Part shown: positions 1-7,552 of the stretch, piece after piece | Numbering within the stretch: position 1 is the stretch's first letter | How the letters are laid out: each line of letters begins with the position of its first letter | From: Ignavibacteria bacterium | Lineage (GTDB): Bacteria > Bacteroidota > Ignavibacteria > Tepidaquicellales > Tepidaquicellaceae | DNA length: 20,820 nucleotides | Direction: 5' to 3' | NCBI GenBank assembly: GCA_016716125.1 | Contig: JADJWZ010000013.1 | Coordinates: forward strand, 1-20,820 | The notes under the pieces: generated by a model | Told to the model about the DNA's origin: nothing | Database searches by the model: none | What the model saw: only the letters and a program-made list of their open reading frames with translations | Translations under genes and position numbers: made by a program

Positions 1-1324
1 ATAGTCTCAGAAGGATTGTAAATAGTTATCTCGAACGGCGTCTGAGAGTTTCCATCCGGCTGCGAAACTCGGGTTATTCATACAGAACAGCATTTATGAC
101 CGGCATGCAGACAGGACTTCCTTATGCGGCAATGTTTGCGCCGCAATAACTCTGTATTCGGAATGGTGGTATTTTGATACTGAAAACCGGGCTGCGGGTA
201 TCGGGATAAGTGGGGTGCATCGCGGTAACAAATGAGTGGAGAATGGCAATCGCAGAATCAAGCGGGGAATTATTATTGCTTTTGATGCATTCCAGAACTA
301 TTACCGGACGGAGTTAACAGTAATTCTGTTTTTCAAAACTTATCGTGATCGGTGATCCGGGTGAAGGAGACGCTTCGCAGGCTTTGTCTGAAAGATCGTT
401 ACAGAATCTGGTTTCCAGGCTGGAAAAGCCGATGAAATTCTTGTAATCTCTACGGACATTCCTTATATCCGTCAGGAGAGATGAAGGATTATGAAAATGA
501 ATTCTGGCTCCGATGAAAGGGATCAGCAAAACCGGTTCAGCTATCCGGGTAATCACGACGGTATGACGCGCTTGAAGGTTTTACTGCTACATTCTTTGAA
601 CCAAAAGCTGCGCATGATGCAATGCTTGCAAGAGTGAATGCAGATCTTAAATTTTCCGCTTCTACCGAAGGTCACATAAAAAATTTGATAAAGGAAGCTG
701 ATAGACTGAAAACAAATTACGGAGTCAAAACAGGTTTTCAAAAATCACCTTATTTTCAGATTCAAACAGATAAGTTTGCATTCATTACAATTGAAACAGG
801 AGTTACGCGGACTATAGATGACATTCAGATGGAGTGGCGGGGACACGCATGATCTTGAATATTATGTGGAACGCGGATTCGGTAATGATCCAGGGTCAAA
901 GATGTATCATTTTGTGATTGGCGGCGGAGGTGCTTATCTTAGTATCGGAGCTGCAATGAAACCGAGAGATCAAATGCCGGAAAAAGAATGGGCGCACTAT
1001 CCTGCTACTGAACCGTTAGTTAAAAAAATTGAAGACAATAATAATATTCTGAAAGCGCCTGCATGGTACTGGACAAAGAATCTCGGGGGATGGCCTTTTA
1101 ATCCTGAATTTCTTTCCGCAGCTTTCGATTATAATAAGTCTCCGTTCTTTCAGAGTTTCTTTGAAATAAAAGTCGAGCCATCAAAAGAATCTGTCAGCTT
1201 TATTCCTTACGGTGTAAACGGACAATTGAAATGGAAGGATATTGAAACATCCGGTAACATCATACCTGCTGACAAGCTGCCGGAGTCAGATGTTGAGTGG
1301 GTGTTTCAACTTTCTGCTAATTAA
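1..1324 (+). CDS. Calcineurin-like metallophosphoesterase, 5'-partial, frameshifted, with internal deletion
   Basis: The rebuilt protein reads across several frames. It runs from an Arg-rich N-terminal part (RIVNSYLERRLRVSIRLRNS near 12-71), through IGDPGEGDAS (near 350) and an ISTDIPY stretch (near 450), to PGNHD (near 545), then ITIETGVTRTIDDIQMEW (791-834) and GGDTHDLEYY (838-867). The GDPGEGD, GNHD and GDTHD blocks are metal-binding motifs of calcineurin-type phosphoesterases, which use a two-metal centre. The order and spacing up to IQMEW fit secreted or membrane-associated family members. IQMEW is then joined almost directly to GGDTHD, whereas relatives have about 55-60 residues between them, including a GH-P metal-site segment, so a block seems to be missing at about 834-840. 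A tail ending in VEWVFQLSAN closes the gene. The start codon probably lies left of the window. Substrate unknown. The family call is firm; the true gene state is uncertain because at least five indels are needed. Confidence 0.78.
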
Positions 1325-1361
1325 TGTGAGTTGTCAATTAAAATATCTTAGATATATCTTT

Positions 1362-1403
1362 TATATCCGGATCTGTATTTTTTTTGTAATTAAATCGGAT
1401 ATA
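1362..1403. repeat. 8-bp inverted repeat between convergent genes
   Basis: TATATCCG (1362-1369) and CGGATATA (1396-1403) are perfect complements separated by 26 bases that contain a T-run. The repeat sits in the 118-bp gap between the convergent phosphoesterase and rhodanese genes, where a bidirectional terminator would be expected. The loop is long and the stem AT-rich, so terminator function is only a guess. Confidence 0.3.
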
Positions 1404-1442
1404 TGGTTTGGTAAAAATAAAATTTGAACTGCAGAATATTCA

Positions 1443-2635
1443 TCAGCATCCTCCGAGAACGCGTTTGGATTCTGTTTTTTTCTGTGTGCCTTTATCTTTA
1501 TTAGCTTTAATTATTTCCGGAATCAGAATGCTTGCTTTCTCCCTGAATCTGTAAACATCAGCATCATGTCTTGATCCGCTGTTTCCGGGATTACGGAAAT
1601 TAATTATTTTTTCAGTGAAACCATTTAATCCTTCTGATAAAATAAATACATTCTCATATCCGATTTCTGCAGCTATATAAGCAGATCGTTTTTCCATTTC
1701 TTCAGTATCAGCAATAAATAAATAAACAGCATTCTTTTTTGAAAACAATGCTGCCGCATCTTTTCCAAACAGATCTTCATTCTTCATGTTTACGGAATTC
1801 GGAAAATTCATATTAATGTAATCCTCCGGTGACCGGAAATCAATCAGCCGCAGATTTTGTCTGCGTCAATTAATCTGAATGCCAGTTCATCCGGAGACAT
1901 TTTTTCAGGGATAAATGAGCCAAGTACATTTTCCTCAGAAGATTTATTCAGTATATCAGACTGTCTCTCCGGCATTAGAAACGCCGTAAAGCTAATAACG
2001 ACAGTAGCTGCAGCAATTCCGTAATAAAGTTTTGCAGGTACAAACTCGGGATTTGGTTTTCCGTTAACTTTCTTTTCAATTAATGTGGTAATAATAAAAG
2101 TAGCTACGGCGGTTACCGTAAGTATGACAGCAAAGAGCGCCTGCGACATTCCAAACGTATCGAAGATTTGCGGATATCCTGTGAATCCCGATTTATAAAA
2201 CTCTTCAAATAATGGGTATCCTTCTGCAAAAATCAACACTCCTATAAATGAACCGGCGATGAAGATCATTGCATCAATTTTTCCGATTGCCGCTGCGCAA
2301 ACGCTTGTGCCCGGACAGAAACCGCCGATCACAAATCCAAGTCCCATTATCAATCCGCCTGCGATTGCTGACCAGATATAAAAAGGATTTATGTAGATCA
2401 GATTCAGATCGAGTAGTCCGAAATGTCCCAATGCAATTATACCGATCATTGCCGTAAGCCCGGCTGTAAAGAAAACTCTCAGTACTGTAAAATCGTATCC
2501 GTAAAACAATCCGACAAGTTTTTTGGAAGTTGAGAATCCGGCCTGTTCGAGAATAAAACCAAATGCTATTCCGATCAGAAGCGCTACCATAAGGTTTAAT
2601 TCGTTTCCAATAATATCAGGTACTAACGGTGCCAT
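1443..2635 (-). CDS. YeeE/YedE-family sulfur transporter fused to a rhodanese-like domain (one frameshift)
   Basis: The first 240 or so residues are a polytopic membrane protein of the YeeE/YedE (DUF395) family, with about six hydrophobic segments and the family cysteine motif GGFCPGTSVCAA. YeeE (TsuA) members import thiosulfate or move related sulfur species through conserved cysteines. The frame ends at LIDADKICG. Shifting by one base near 1845 continues as LRLIDFRSPEDYINMNFP, the classic opening of a rhodanese domain, so the downstream 122-residue frame is the C-terminal half of the same protein of about 397 residues. In the rhodanese part the active-site loop, normally with a Cys-X-X-Gly core, reads IADTEEMEKRSAY with no cysteine, followed by a normal ENVFILSEGLNGF strand and turn. 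It is therefore predicted not to do classical sulfur transfer. It lies 27 bp after the second YeeE gene; an AAAGGAA sequence sits about 10 bases before the ATG. Confidence 0.85.
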
Positions 2636-2662
2636 AAGAAAATATTCCTTTCACTATAAAAT

Positions 2663-3178
2663 TTATATCCAGAGTTTTCTGAAAAAATATGCAAAGACGT
2701 AAGCTCCGCCGAATATTGCAATCATTGTAACCAGTCCGCCTGTTGAGAGAACCGCCATTCCGCTGAGAGCTGCGCCGCTGGTGCATCCGCGTCCGAGCTG
2801 TGAACCGAAGCCAAATAAAAGTCCCCCGAAAACTGCTGATATGATCCTTACATTTGTTGTAATGCCAGGTGAACGCTCAAGCTTAAAACCGGTTCTGTCT
2901 GAGATTAATCCTGAAGCAAATGCTCCTATCACAACCCCAATTACTTCAAATACCAGCCAGCTTTTCAATGGGTTATCTTTGTGTTCTTCAAAAAATTCTG
3001 TGTAATAATGAGTTTCGGATGTATGTGAAGGAGCTATAGTTGTGACAGCCGCAATTACTCCGCTTTTGACAGCCCCGCTGGCTCCGAGTCCTCTGCCTGT
3101 GATAAAAATAGTTACAAGCAGAAGCAGTCCGAGAAAAAATCCCGCAAGATAAGGATTCATATATTCATTTTTTTTCAT
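2663..3178 (-). CDS. YeeE/YedE-family membrane protein (second copy)
   Basis: This 171-residue intact membrane protein belongs to the YeeE/YedE (DUF395) sulfur-transport family. It has an N-terminal helix (PYLAGFFLGLLLLVTIF), a loop with a Tyr/Glu-rich stretch, a central helix (VFEVIGVVIGAFASGLI) and two C-terminal helices around the conserved motif GSQLGRGCTSGAALSG, whose cysteine matches the family's sulfur-relay cysteine. Its neighbour downstream is a second YeeE with a rhodanese domain; the two half-size proteins probably work as a pair, as in other Bacteroidota where two DUF395 genes sit side by side (inference). It starts 5 bp after the b-type cytochrome stop, so the genes are very likely co-transcribed. 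This is one of the few genes in the window without frame damage. Confidence 0.85.
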   Translation of the reverse strand: MKKNEYMNPYLAGFFLGLLLLVTIFITGRGLGASGAVKSGVIAAVTTIAPSHTSETHYYTEFFEEHKDNPLKSWLVFEVIGVVIGAFASGLISDRTGFKLERSPGITTNVRIISAVFGGLLFGFGSQLGRGCTSGAALSGMAVLSTGGLVTMIAIFGGAYVFAYFFRKLWI

Positions 3179-3183
3179 ATGCT

Positions 3184-3864
3184 TTAATTTTTATCATTTG
3201 AATTTTTAACCTCCGACTGTCCGGAATCCTTTAAGACAGCAATATCGGAATTTTTTTCATCACCGAGTTCCTCATATCCCGTCAGCATAGCTTTCAGATT
3301 TGAAGTAAGTGTTGTTCCGGTTGTCATCAGATAAAGATGCATTAAAATAAATGCTATCAGTAAAAAAGCTCCTGCAGTATGTATAACCGCAATGGGCTCA
3401 AGTGATTCGATCTTTAATCCGACTATACCGCCCTGATGAGGATATCTGTAAAACATATAAAGAATACCCGAGACGACCATTACAGGAATTACAAGTATCT
3501 TCAGTCCGAAATACACTAATTTCTGAAGCGGGTTTAGTTTGCTCAATATAGTTTTCTTAGTTGGGTGCGGAGCGTTTTTGAATATACCTGTTAAATAAAA
3601 ATTTAATTCCGCTTTAATATTTGTCAGAGTCGGAATATACTGTTTCCATTCTCCTGTAGTAAGATGCCAGAATACAGCAAAGAATATTAGAATGATAAAA
3701 GCGTAAGATGCCGTGTTGTGATATTTAACGGCATTTTCATACCCAAAAAAACTTATTGAACCGTGTATCTCAAATCCTATCGCCGCAAGGAAAAAAATCA
3801 AAAGCGCCTGTGTCCAGTGCCAGAATCTTTCAAATGCTTTATAAATATAGACTGTCTTTGGCAT
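3184..3864 (-). CDS. b-type cytochrome, cytochrome b561 / FdnI-type membrane anchor
   Basis: The 226-residue membrane protein has four hydrophobic helices and the histidine pattern of the PF01292 dihaem cytochrome b family: FWHWTQALL in helix 1, KYHNTASYAF and FFAVFWHLTTGEW in helix 2, and AVIHTAGAFLL followed by FILMHLYL in helix 4. Such proteins carry electrons between the quinone pool and a periplasmic partner (hydrogenase, formate dehydrogenase, thiosulfate or tetrathionate reductase type). It follows the octaheme cytochrome gene with 2 bp between stop and start, so the octaheme protein is the natural partner (inference). The last 35 residues are a polar, charged tail (NSDIAVLKDSGQSEVKNSN) not typical of the core family. 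The frame is intact. Confidence 0.88.
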   Translation of the reverse strand: MPKTVYIYKAFERFWHWTQALLIFFLAAIGFEIHGSISFFGYENAVKYHNTASYAFIILIFFAVFWHLTTGEWKQYIPTLTNIKAELNFYLTGIFKNAPHPTKKTILSKLNPLQKLVYFGLKILVIPVMVVSGILYMFYRYPHQGGIVGLKIESLEPIAVIHTAGAFLLIAFILMHLYLMTTGTTLTSNLKAMLTGYEELGDEKNSDIAVLKDSGQSEVKNSNDKN

Positions 3865-3866
3865 AA

Positions 3867-5181
3867 TTATTTTCTCTTCCGTGAAGTACTTATTCTCAGA
3901 ATACTATGTACTGTAATTCCGAATATAGTTAATAATATAATTCCGATACCTCCCGTCTCAACAACCGGATTATAATCCCTGCCCGGCATGTAAAAATCTT
4001 TAAGATTTTAAGGCTGTTTCGCTAAGTGAATTTTCACAGGAATGATCTTTGCGTCTCTGTCTTTATATGAGCCGTTTAGTGTGTTTAATACTATCGGCTT
4101 TGAAGTATCAGTCACGGTATCGCCAAGCAGATAGTGGTCGGCAGACCCGTCAAACCAAATATAATCAGGAGCCAGATTCTTTCCCCACTTTGATGAACCT
4201 TTTATAGAGAGATAAGTATGATTTCCGTCTTCATCATTTTCTTCAAATGGTTTTCCGTTTTTGAGTTGTCCTGCAGTTGACCAGTCCCATTCCGTTTTCG
4301 TTGCATTTACTTTTGCATAAACAGGTATATGACAAGTCTGACATGAAACTTTAAGCGTATGTTCATTAAGAATATCTTCAGCGTGTGGAGTTTCGGTATG
4401 ACACTGTTCGCATGTAGATCTGTTCCTGTTCATAGATGACAGTGAATATATTTTCCCGAGCATTTGATGATTTTCCGTTTTATGGCAATCTGTACATTGA
4501 ATGTTAGCTCCTTCCGTTGCCATGTGAATATCCGTTTCCTTCGTTGGATTGAACATTGATTTTTCAAGATCACCGTGTTTCACATTATTCCCGCCGCCGC
4601 CGAAAAAATGACATACGCCGCAATTCGATCTTGTAGGCTTTCCGACTTTCATGGCGATTAGTCTAAGGTCAATGGAAGTATCGGGTAATCCGCTCATTTC
4701 ATTTCCTTTTATATAAGTATCAGAATTATCATGGCAGACAAGAACAATCAATATTCAGTGAATCAGTATAGCCGTTCATTTTTTCCGTTATACCGAATCC
4801 AATATGACATTTGGCGGCACCTTTTTTTTTGTTTCCTTCAACACCGATACAGAAATTGTTTATGGCATTTTTTTTGCCGATATAAACTATTCCGCGGTTT
4901 TTAATATATTCTTCCCGTTCCCAGTTCCAGTGATTGGACTGCATAACTTGTTTATGCGCTTCTGTGTGACAGTTCATACAGGCTTTCGTAACTTCCTGAG
5001 TGTTAAAATTTTTCTGAAGCGCCTCTAATTTCGAATGGTCAGTGGTTGGTTTTACTCTTTCGGATATGTTAACCTTTAGATCGCTTAAAGTATCAGAATC
5101 TATTTCTCCGGGTTTAATAAAATATATTGTTACAATTATCAGACTGAAGAGAATGATGAGGGAAAGAATTATTTTTCTCAT
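3867..5181 (-). CDS. Octaheme c-type cytochrome, tetrathionate reductase family (OTR); frameshifted and internally deleted
   Basis: An N-terminal hydrophobic anchor (about residues 3-22) is followed by a multiheme region. CxxCH motifs visible are CMNCH, CGVCH, CTDCH, CEQCH and CQTCH. CLVCH is split by one extra T near 4745 (DCSCLP reads DCLVCHD when it is removed). Another, CRQCH, is probably hidden by two compensating indels near 4808-4830. That gives seven hemes. Sequence context (ALQKNFNTQEVTKACMNCH, NNFCIGV, VKIHLAKQP) matches the octaheme tetrathionate reductase family, whose members reduce tetrathionate, nitrite or hydroxylamine in vitro. The main frame stops after LAKQP at 4008, and the next bases encode FYMPGRDYNPVVETGG plus a hydrophobic helix and RKRK (about 3988-3867). 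I read this as the normal C-terminal membrane tail of the same protein. About 100 residues between them, expected to contain heme eight, are absent. This gene is first in the sulfur operon. Confidence 0.8.
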
Positions 5182-5238
5182 GCGCTTTATTTTTTAAGCA
5201 AAGTCAGTTACTGTTAATTCCGAAATCTGACAATTATT

Positions 5239-5291
5239 ATCTGTAATGAATTCTGATCACTTTATACATTCTGATTTAGATTATTACAGAT
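5239..5291. repeat. 9-bp perfect inverted repeat upstream of the octaheme cytochrome gene
   Basis: ATCTGTAAT (5239-5247) and ATTACAGAT (5283-5291) are exact reverse complements with 35 bases between them. They lie 58-110 bp before the octaheme cytochrome start, in the 285-bp gap (5182-5466) between that gene and dps. That gap holds no other gene I can see. Position and symmetry suit a regulator-binding pair or an mRNA stem, but no known operator was recognised. Confidence 0.3.
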
Positions 5292-5466
5292 CAGATACTT
5301 ATTTTTAATAACTGTTTTATTTCAGAAAATCTTTTTTTGATTTTCATTAAACATTAATCTAACACTGCAAACTATCAATTCATAACTTATTTATCAGCAG
5401 ATACAAAGTTCTGCTTTTTCGGGGTAATACAATTTTCAGCTGTGAAAGTTTTTATAAAGAACTGAA

Positions 5467-5945
5467 TTATTTCTTATTCAGAAAAGACGAATACATCCAG
5501 ACTAATTTTCCTGCTCTCTTATATAATCACTCATAAGCGCGTTGGTGCCTTCATCTCCGGTTTCATCTGATAAGTCAAGAAGCTCTCTCTGAATGCCGAT
5601 CAATACTTTGAAAGAATTCAGAATATTCTGAACCGACTTCATTCCGTCGGATACTTGTGAGCTTTCTTTTATTTCTGATTCTTTCGAATAAACTGAATGC
5701 CGGTGATCCGGTGAATAACCCAGTGTAAGAATTCTTTCGGCGATCTCATCGATCTTTAGAAAAAGATTGTTATAAAGCTCTTCAAATTTTAAATGAAGTT
5801 CAAAGAATTTATCTCCTTTTATATTCCAGTGATAACCTCTTGTGTTCTGATAAAATACTGAATAGTTTGCAAGCAGTACATTCAACTTATCGGCGAGCTC
5901 TTTTGATTTTTTGCTGTCGAGTCCTATGGCGCTTAGATTTTTCAT
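5467..5945 (-). CDS. dps: Dps-family DNA-protecting ferritin (one C-terminal frameshift)
   Basis: The protein is about 159 residues. It carries the Dps signature: GYHWNIKGDKFFELHLKFEE followed by KIDEIAERILTLG. The histidine of YHWN, the LH histidine and the Asp/Glu of the DEIAER helix are the family's ferroxidase ligands, shared between subunits of a 12-subunit shell that oxidises ferrous iron with peroxide and shields DNA. The frame closes early at EQEN near 5502. One extra A in the AAAA run makes it EQEKLVWMYSSFLNKK and a stop at 5467, the usual end of the last Dps helix, so the break is a homopolymer error. It is divergent from the DUF302 gene and convergent with nothing; it lies behind the sulfur operon's promoter region in the same direction. 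Confidence 0.9.
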
Positions 5946-6049
5946 GGTGGTTTTTTGATTAAGATTAAATGGAGTTATAAATTAAATTATATACGTCTGC
6001 AAATAAACTCAAATATTAATCTTCATTAACCCGGGAAGAACAATGAGAA

Positions 6050-6074
6050 CAGGCATTGCACTTAAATTTGCCTG
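6050..6074. repeat. Inverted repeat CAGGCA/TGCCTG in the dps-DUF302 gap
   Basis: CAGGCA (6050-6055) and TGCCTG (6069-6074) form a 6-bp stem with a 13-base loop. It stands about 100 bp after the divergent dps start and about 95 bp before an intrinsic-terminator-like hairpin, so it could be part of a structured leader of the DUF302 transcript or an operator for dps. The only open frame here is a 15-codon one starting at 6043, not convincing as a gene. Confidence 0.25.
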
Positions 6075-6167
6075 CGAAATCAGTATTTTGTAATGTGTAA
6101 TTTGTAAAAAGAAGTTAAATGATTTTAGTTACGCACTGAACTTATGAAGCAATTACAAAATTCTTCA

Positions 6168-6190
6168 GCCGGATTACCGGCGCTTTTTTT
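6168..6190 (+). terminator. Rho-independent terminator-like hairpin just before the DUF302 gene
   Basis: GCCGG (6168-6172), loop ATTA, CCGGC (6177-6181), then GC and seven T (6184-6190). This is a compact GC stem with a T-tract on the + strand, the layout of an intrinsic terminator. It ends 20 bp before the DUF302 start codon, and no + strand gene precedes it within 200 bp, so it would act on a short leader RNA (attenuation) or on a small unrecognised transcript. Confidence 0.55.
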
Positions 6191-6210
6191 AATTTAAATA
6201 AACTGATATT

Positions 6211-6597
6211 ATGAAATTCACATTTGATAAAACCCTTACAGGAACAGGCTTTGATGACGCCGTTTTAAAAGTCACCGAAGAGCTTAAAAAAGAAGGTTTC
6301 GGAGTGCTTACCGAAATTGATGTTAAAGATACTAAAGAAAAAAATTGACGCCGATATAAGCAATTACAGGATCCTCAGCGCATACAATCCGCTTTTCGCA
6401 TAAAGCGATACTTGCAGAAAATAAAATAGGAAGTTTTCCTGCCGTGTAATGTAATAGTGCGGAAACCGATAACCAGCGATATTGAAATTTCTGCTGTCGA
6501 TCCGGTAGCTTCAATGTCAGCAGTTGAGAATGAAAGTCTCGGAAGTCTTGCTAACGAAGTGAGAGATAAACTTATGAAAGTAATAGAGCAGGTATAG
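6211..6597 (+). CDS. DUF302-domain protein (three indels)
   Basis: The rebuilt protein is about 130 residues: MKFTFDKTLTGTGFDDAVLK, then EELKKEGFGVLTEIDVK, then after one-base loss in the A-run at 6340 ADISNYRILSAYNPLFAHKA, then SFLPCNVIVRK and EISAVDPVASMSAVENESL, ending in VRDKLMKVIEQV. This is the full DUF302 fold (PF03625), a small domain of unknown biochemical role found in many Bacteroidota and Proteobacteria; the order of blocks and length match. The usual GACNP segment reads SAYNP, so the family cysteine is replaced by tyrosine if the sequence is right. The three shifts lie at about 6340, 6400 and 6440. It is divergent from dps; ATG at 6211 is chosen because the family alignment begins there. 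Confidence 0.82.
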
Positions 6598-6623
6598 CAG
6601 CCGGTTTTCAGTTTGATCCGAGC

Positions 6624-7423
6624 TTACTTTTTTTCAAAAAAGTATTCATGATATTCTCCTGTGATATTTGAATCCGGTTTTGCTGTAACACTCTATAGCT
6701 TTATTATCGATATGGACATTCAGTCCGATGTGATCAGTTGTTTCAAAAGATCACTGCATAGTACCGAAGTCAGTTTACGGCAGATTGATTTTCCCCTGTG
6801 AAACGGATGTGTGGTAATATTTCAAGCGCGGCAACTTTAAATTCCGGTGAGTATACATGTATTCCCACAGTTCCGGTTAATTTACCGTCAGAATAATATC
6901 CGAAATATTTTCAGTCTCAAGCATTCTCATATCAAACCAGTTTCCCGGATAAGCATCCGCATAAAATTTCTGAATCTCTTCAATGTCTTCAGACATTAAT
7001 CTTCTTATGTTATCCCTTTCACTCATTTCCTGAAAATTATTTTTCACTAAACACATTTTATAATGTCTGCCGAAATCCTCTGACTTATATTTATTTGAAA
7101 AAATTGTTTCAAGACCGGGTGAGAGATGAGTATAAATTTTATCCGGAAGTTCAGGTGAAATTTCTTTAAAGCAGTTCCTTCATATTTTTAAATCGCCGTC
7201 ACAGACTGCAAGCAGTACGGGAAGATCCGTGCCGGTATAAAGAAATGCAATTTCAAGAATTTTATTTTCACCTGTTTTTTCTGTAAGAGCATACCATTTT
7301 GTATGCTTAAAAAAGAATTCATCAAGGTCCCCGATCGGATAAATATTCAGGCAGGTGTTTTTCTGAAGAAAGATTCTATAACTTTTTTTACCTGAAAGTG
7401 TTATTATTTTTCGTTAAATTCAT
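6624..7423 (-). CDS. GNAT-family N-acetyltransferase, heavily frameshifted
   Basis: Reading across at least four indels gives a protein of about 265 residues. The N-terminal half contains NTCLNIYPIGDLDEFFFKHT and LEIAFLYTGTDLPVLLAVCD, a pre-domain like that of FR47-type acetyltransferases, followed by YTHLSPGLETIFSNKYK and HYKMCLVKN. The C-terminal half is a GNAT core: MSEDIEEIQKFYADAYPGNW, then YSDGKLTGTVGIHVYSPEFK (beta 4), then THPFHRGKSICRKLTS, the acetyl-CoA pyrophosphate loop (canonical R-x-x-G-x-G/A), then GLNVHIDNKAIECYSKTGFK (beta 5 and the conserved Tyr helix), ending EYHEYFFEKK. Substrate unknown. Convergent with DUF302 (26 bp) and divergent from the aminopeptidase. ATG at 7423 is followed by an early frame break, so the N-terminus is the least certain part. 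Confidence 0.75.
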
Positions 7424-7552
7424 ACGTAGATATTACAAATCATAAGACTAATCAGTTTTATATTCTGAAAATTTTTTCCCGGGAAAATAAGATTGAATTA
7501 AAAATAAAAATCAATTTAGTTAACTTGTCAAAATAAAAAAACCGATTAAAAA

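Noticed and set aside
622..1427. Three separate small + strand proteins in this stretch
   Set aside because: They are fragments of one metallophosphoesterase; the third (1242-1427) is an out-of-frame shadow of its end.
2269..3005. Overlapping + strand genes opposite the YeeE genes
   Set aside because: They are antisense shadows of well-conserved membrane proteins with no start signals or recognisable motifs.
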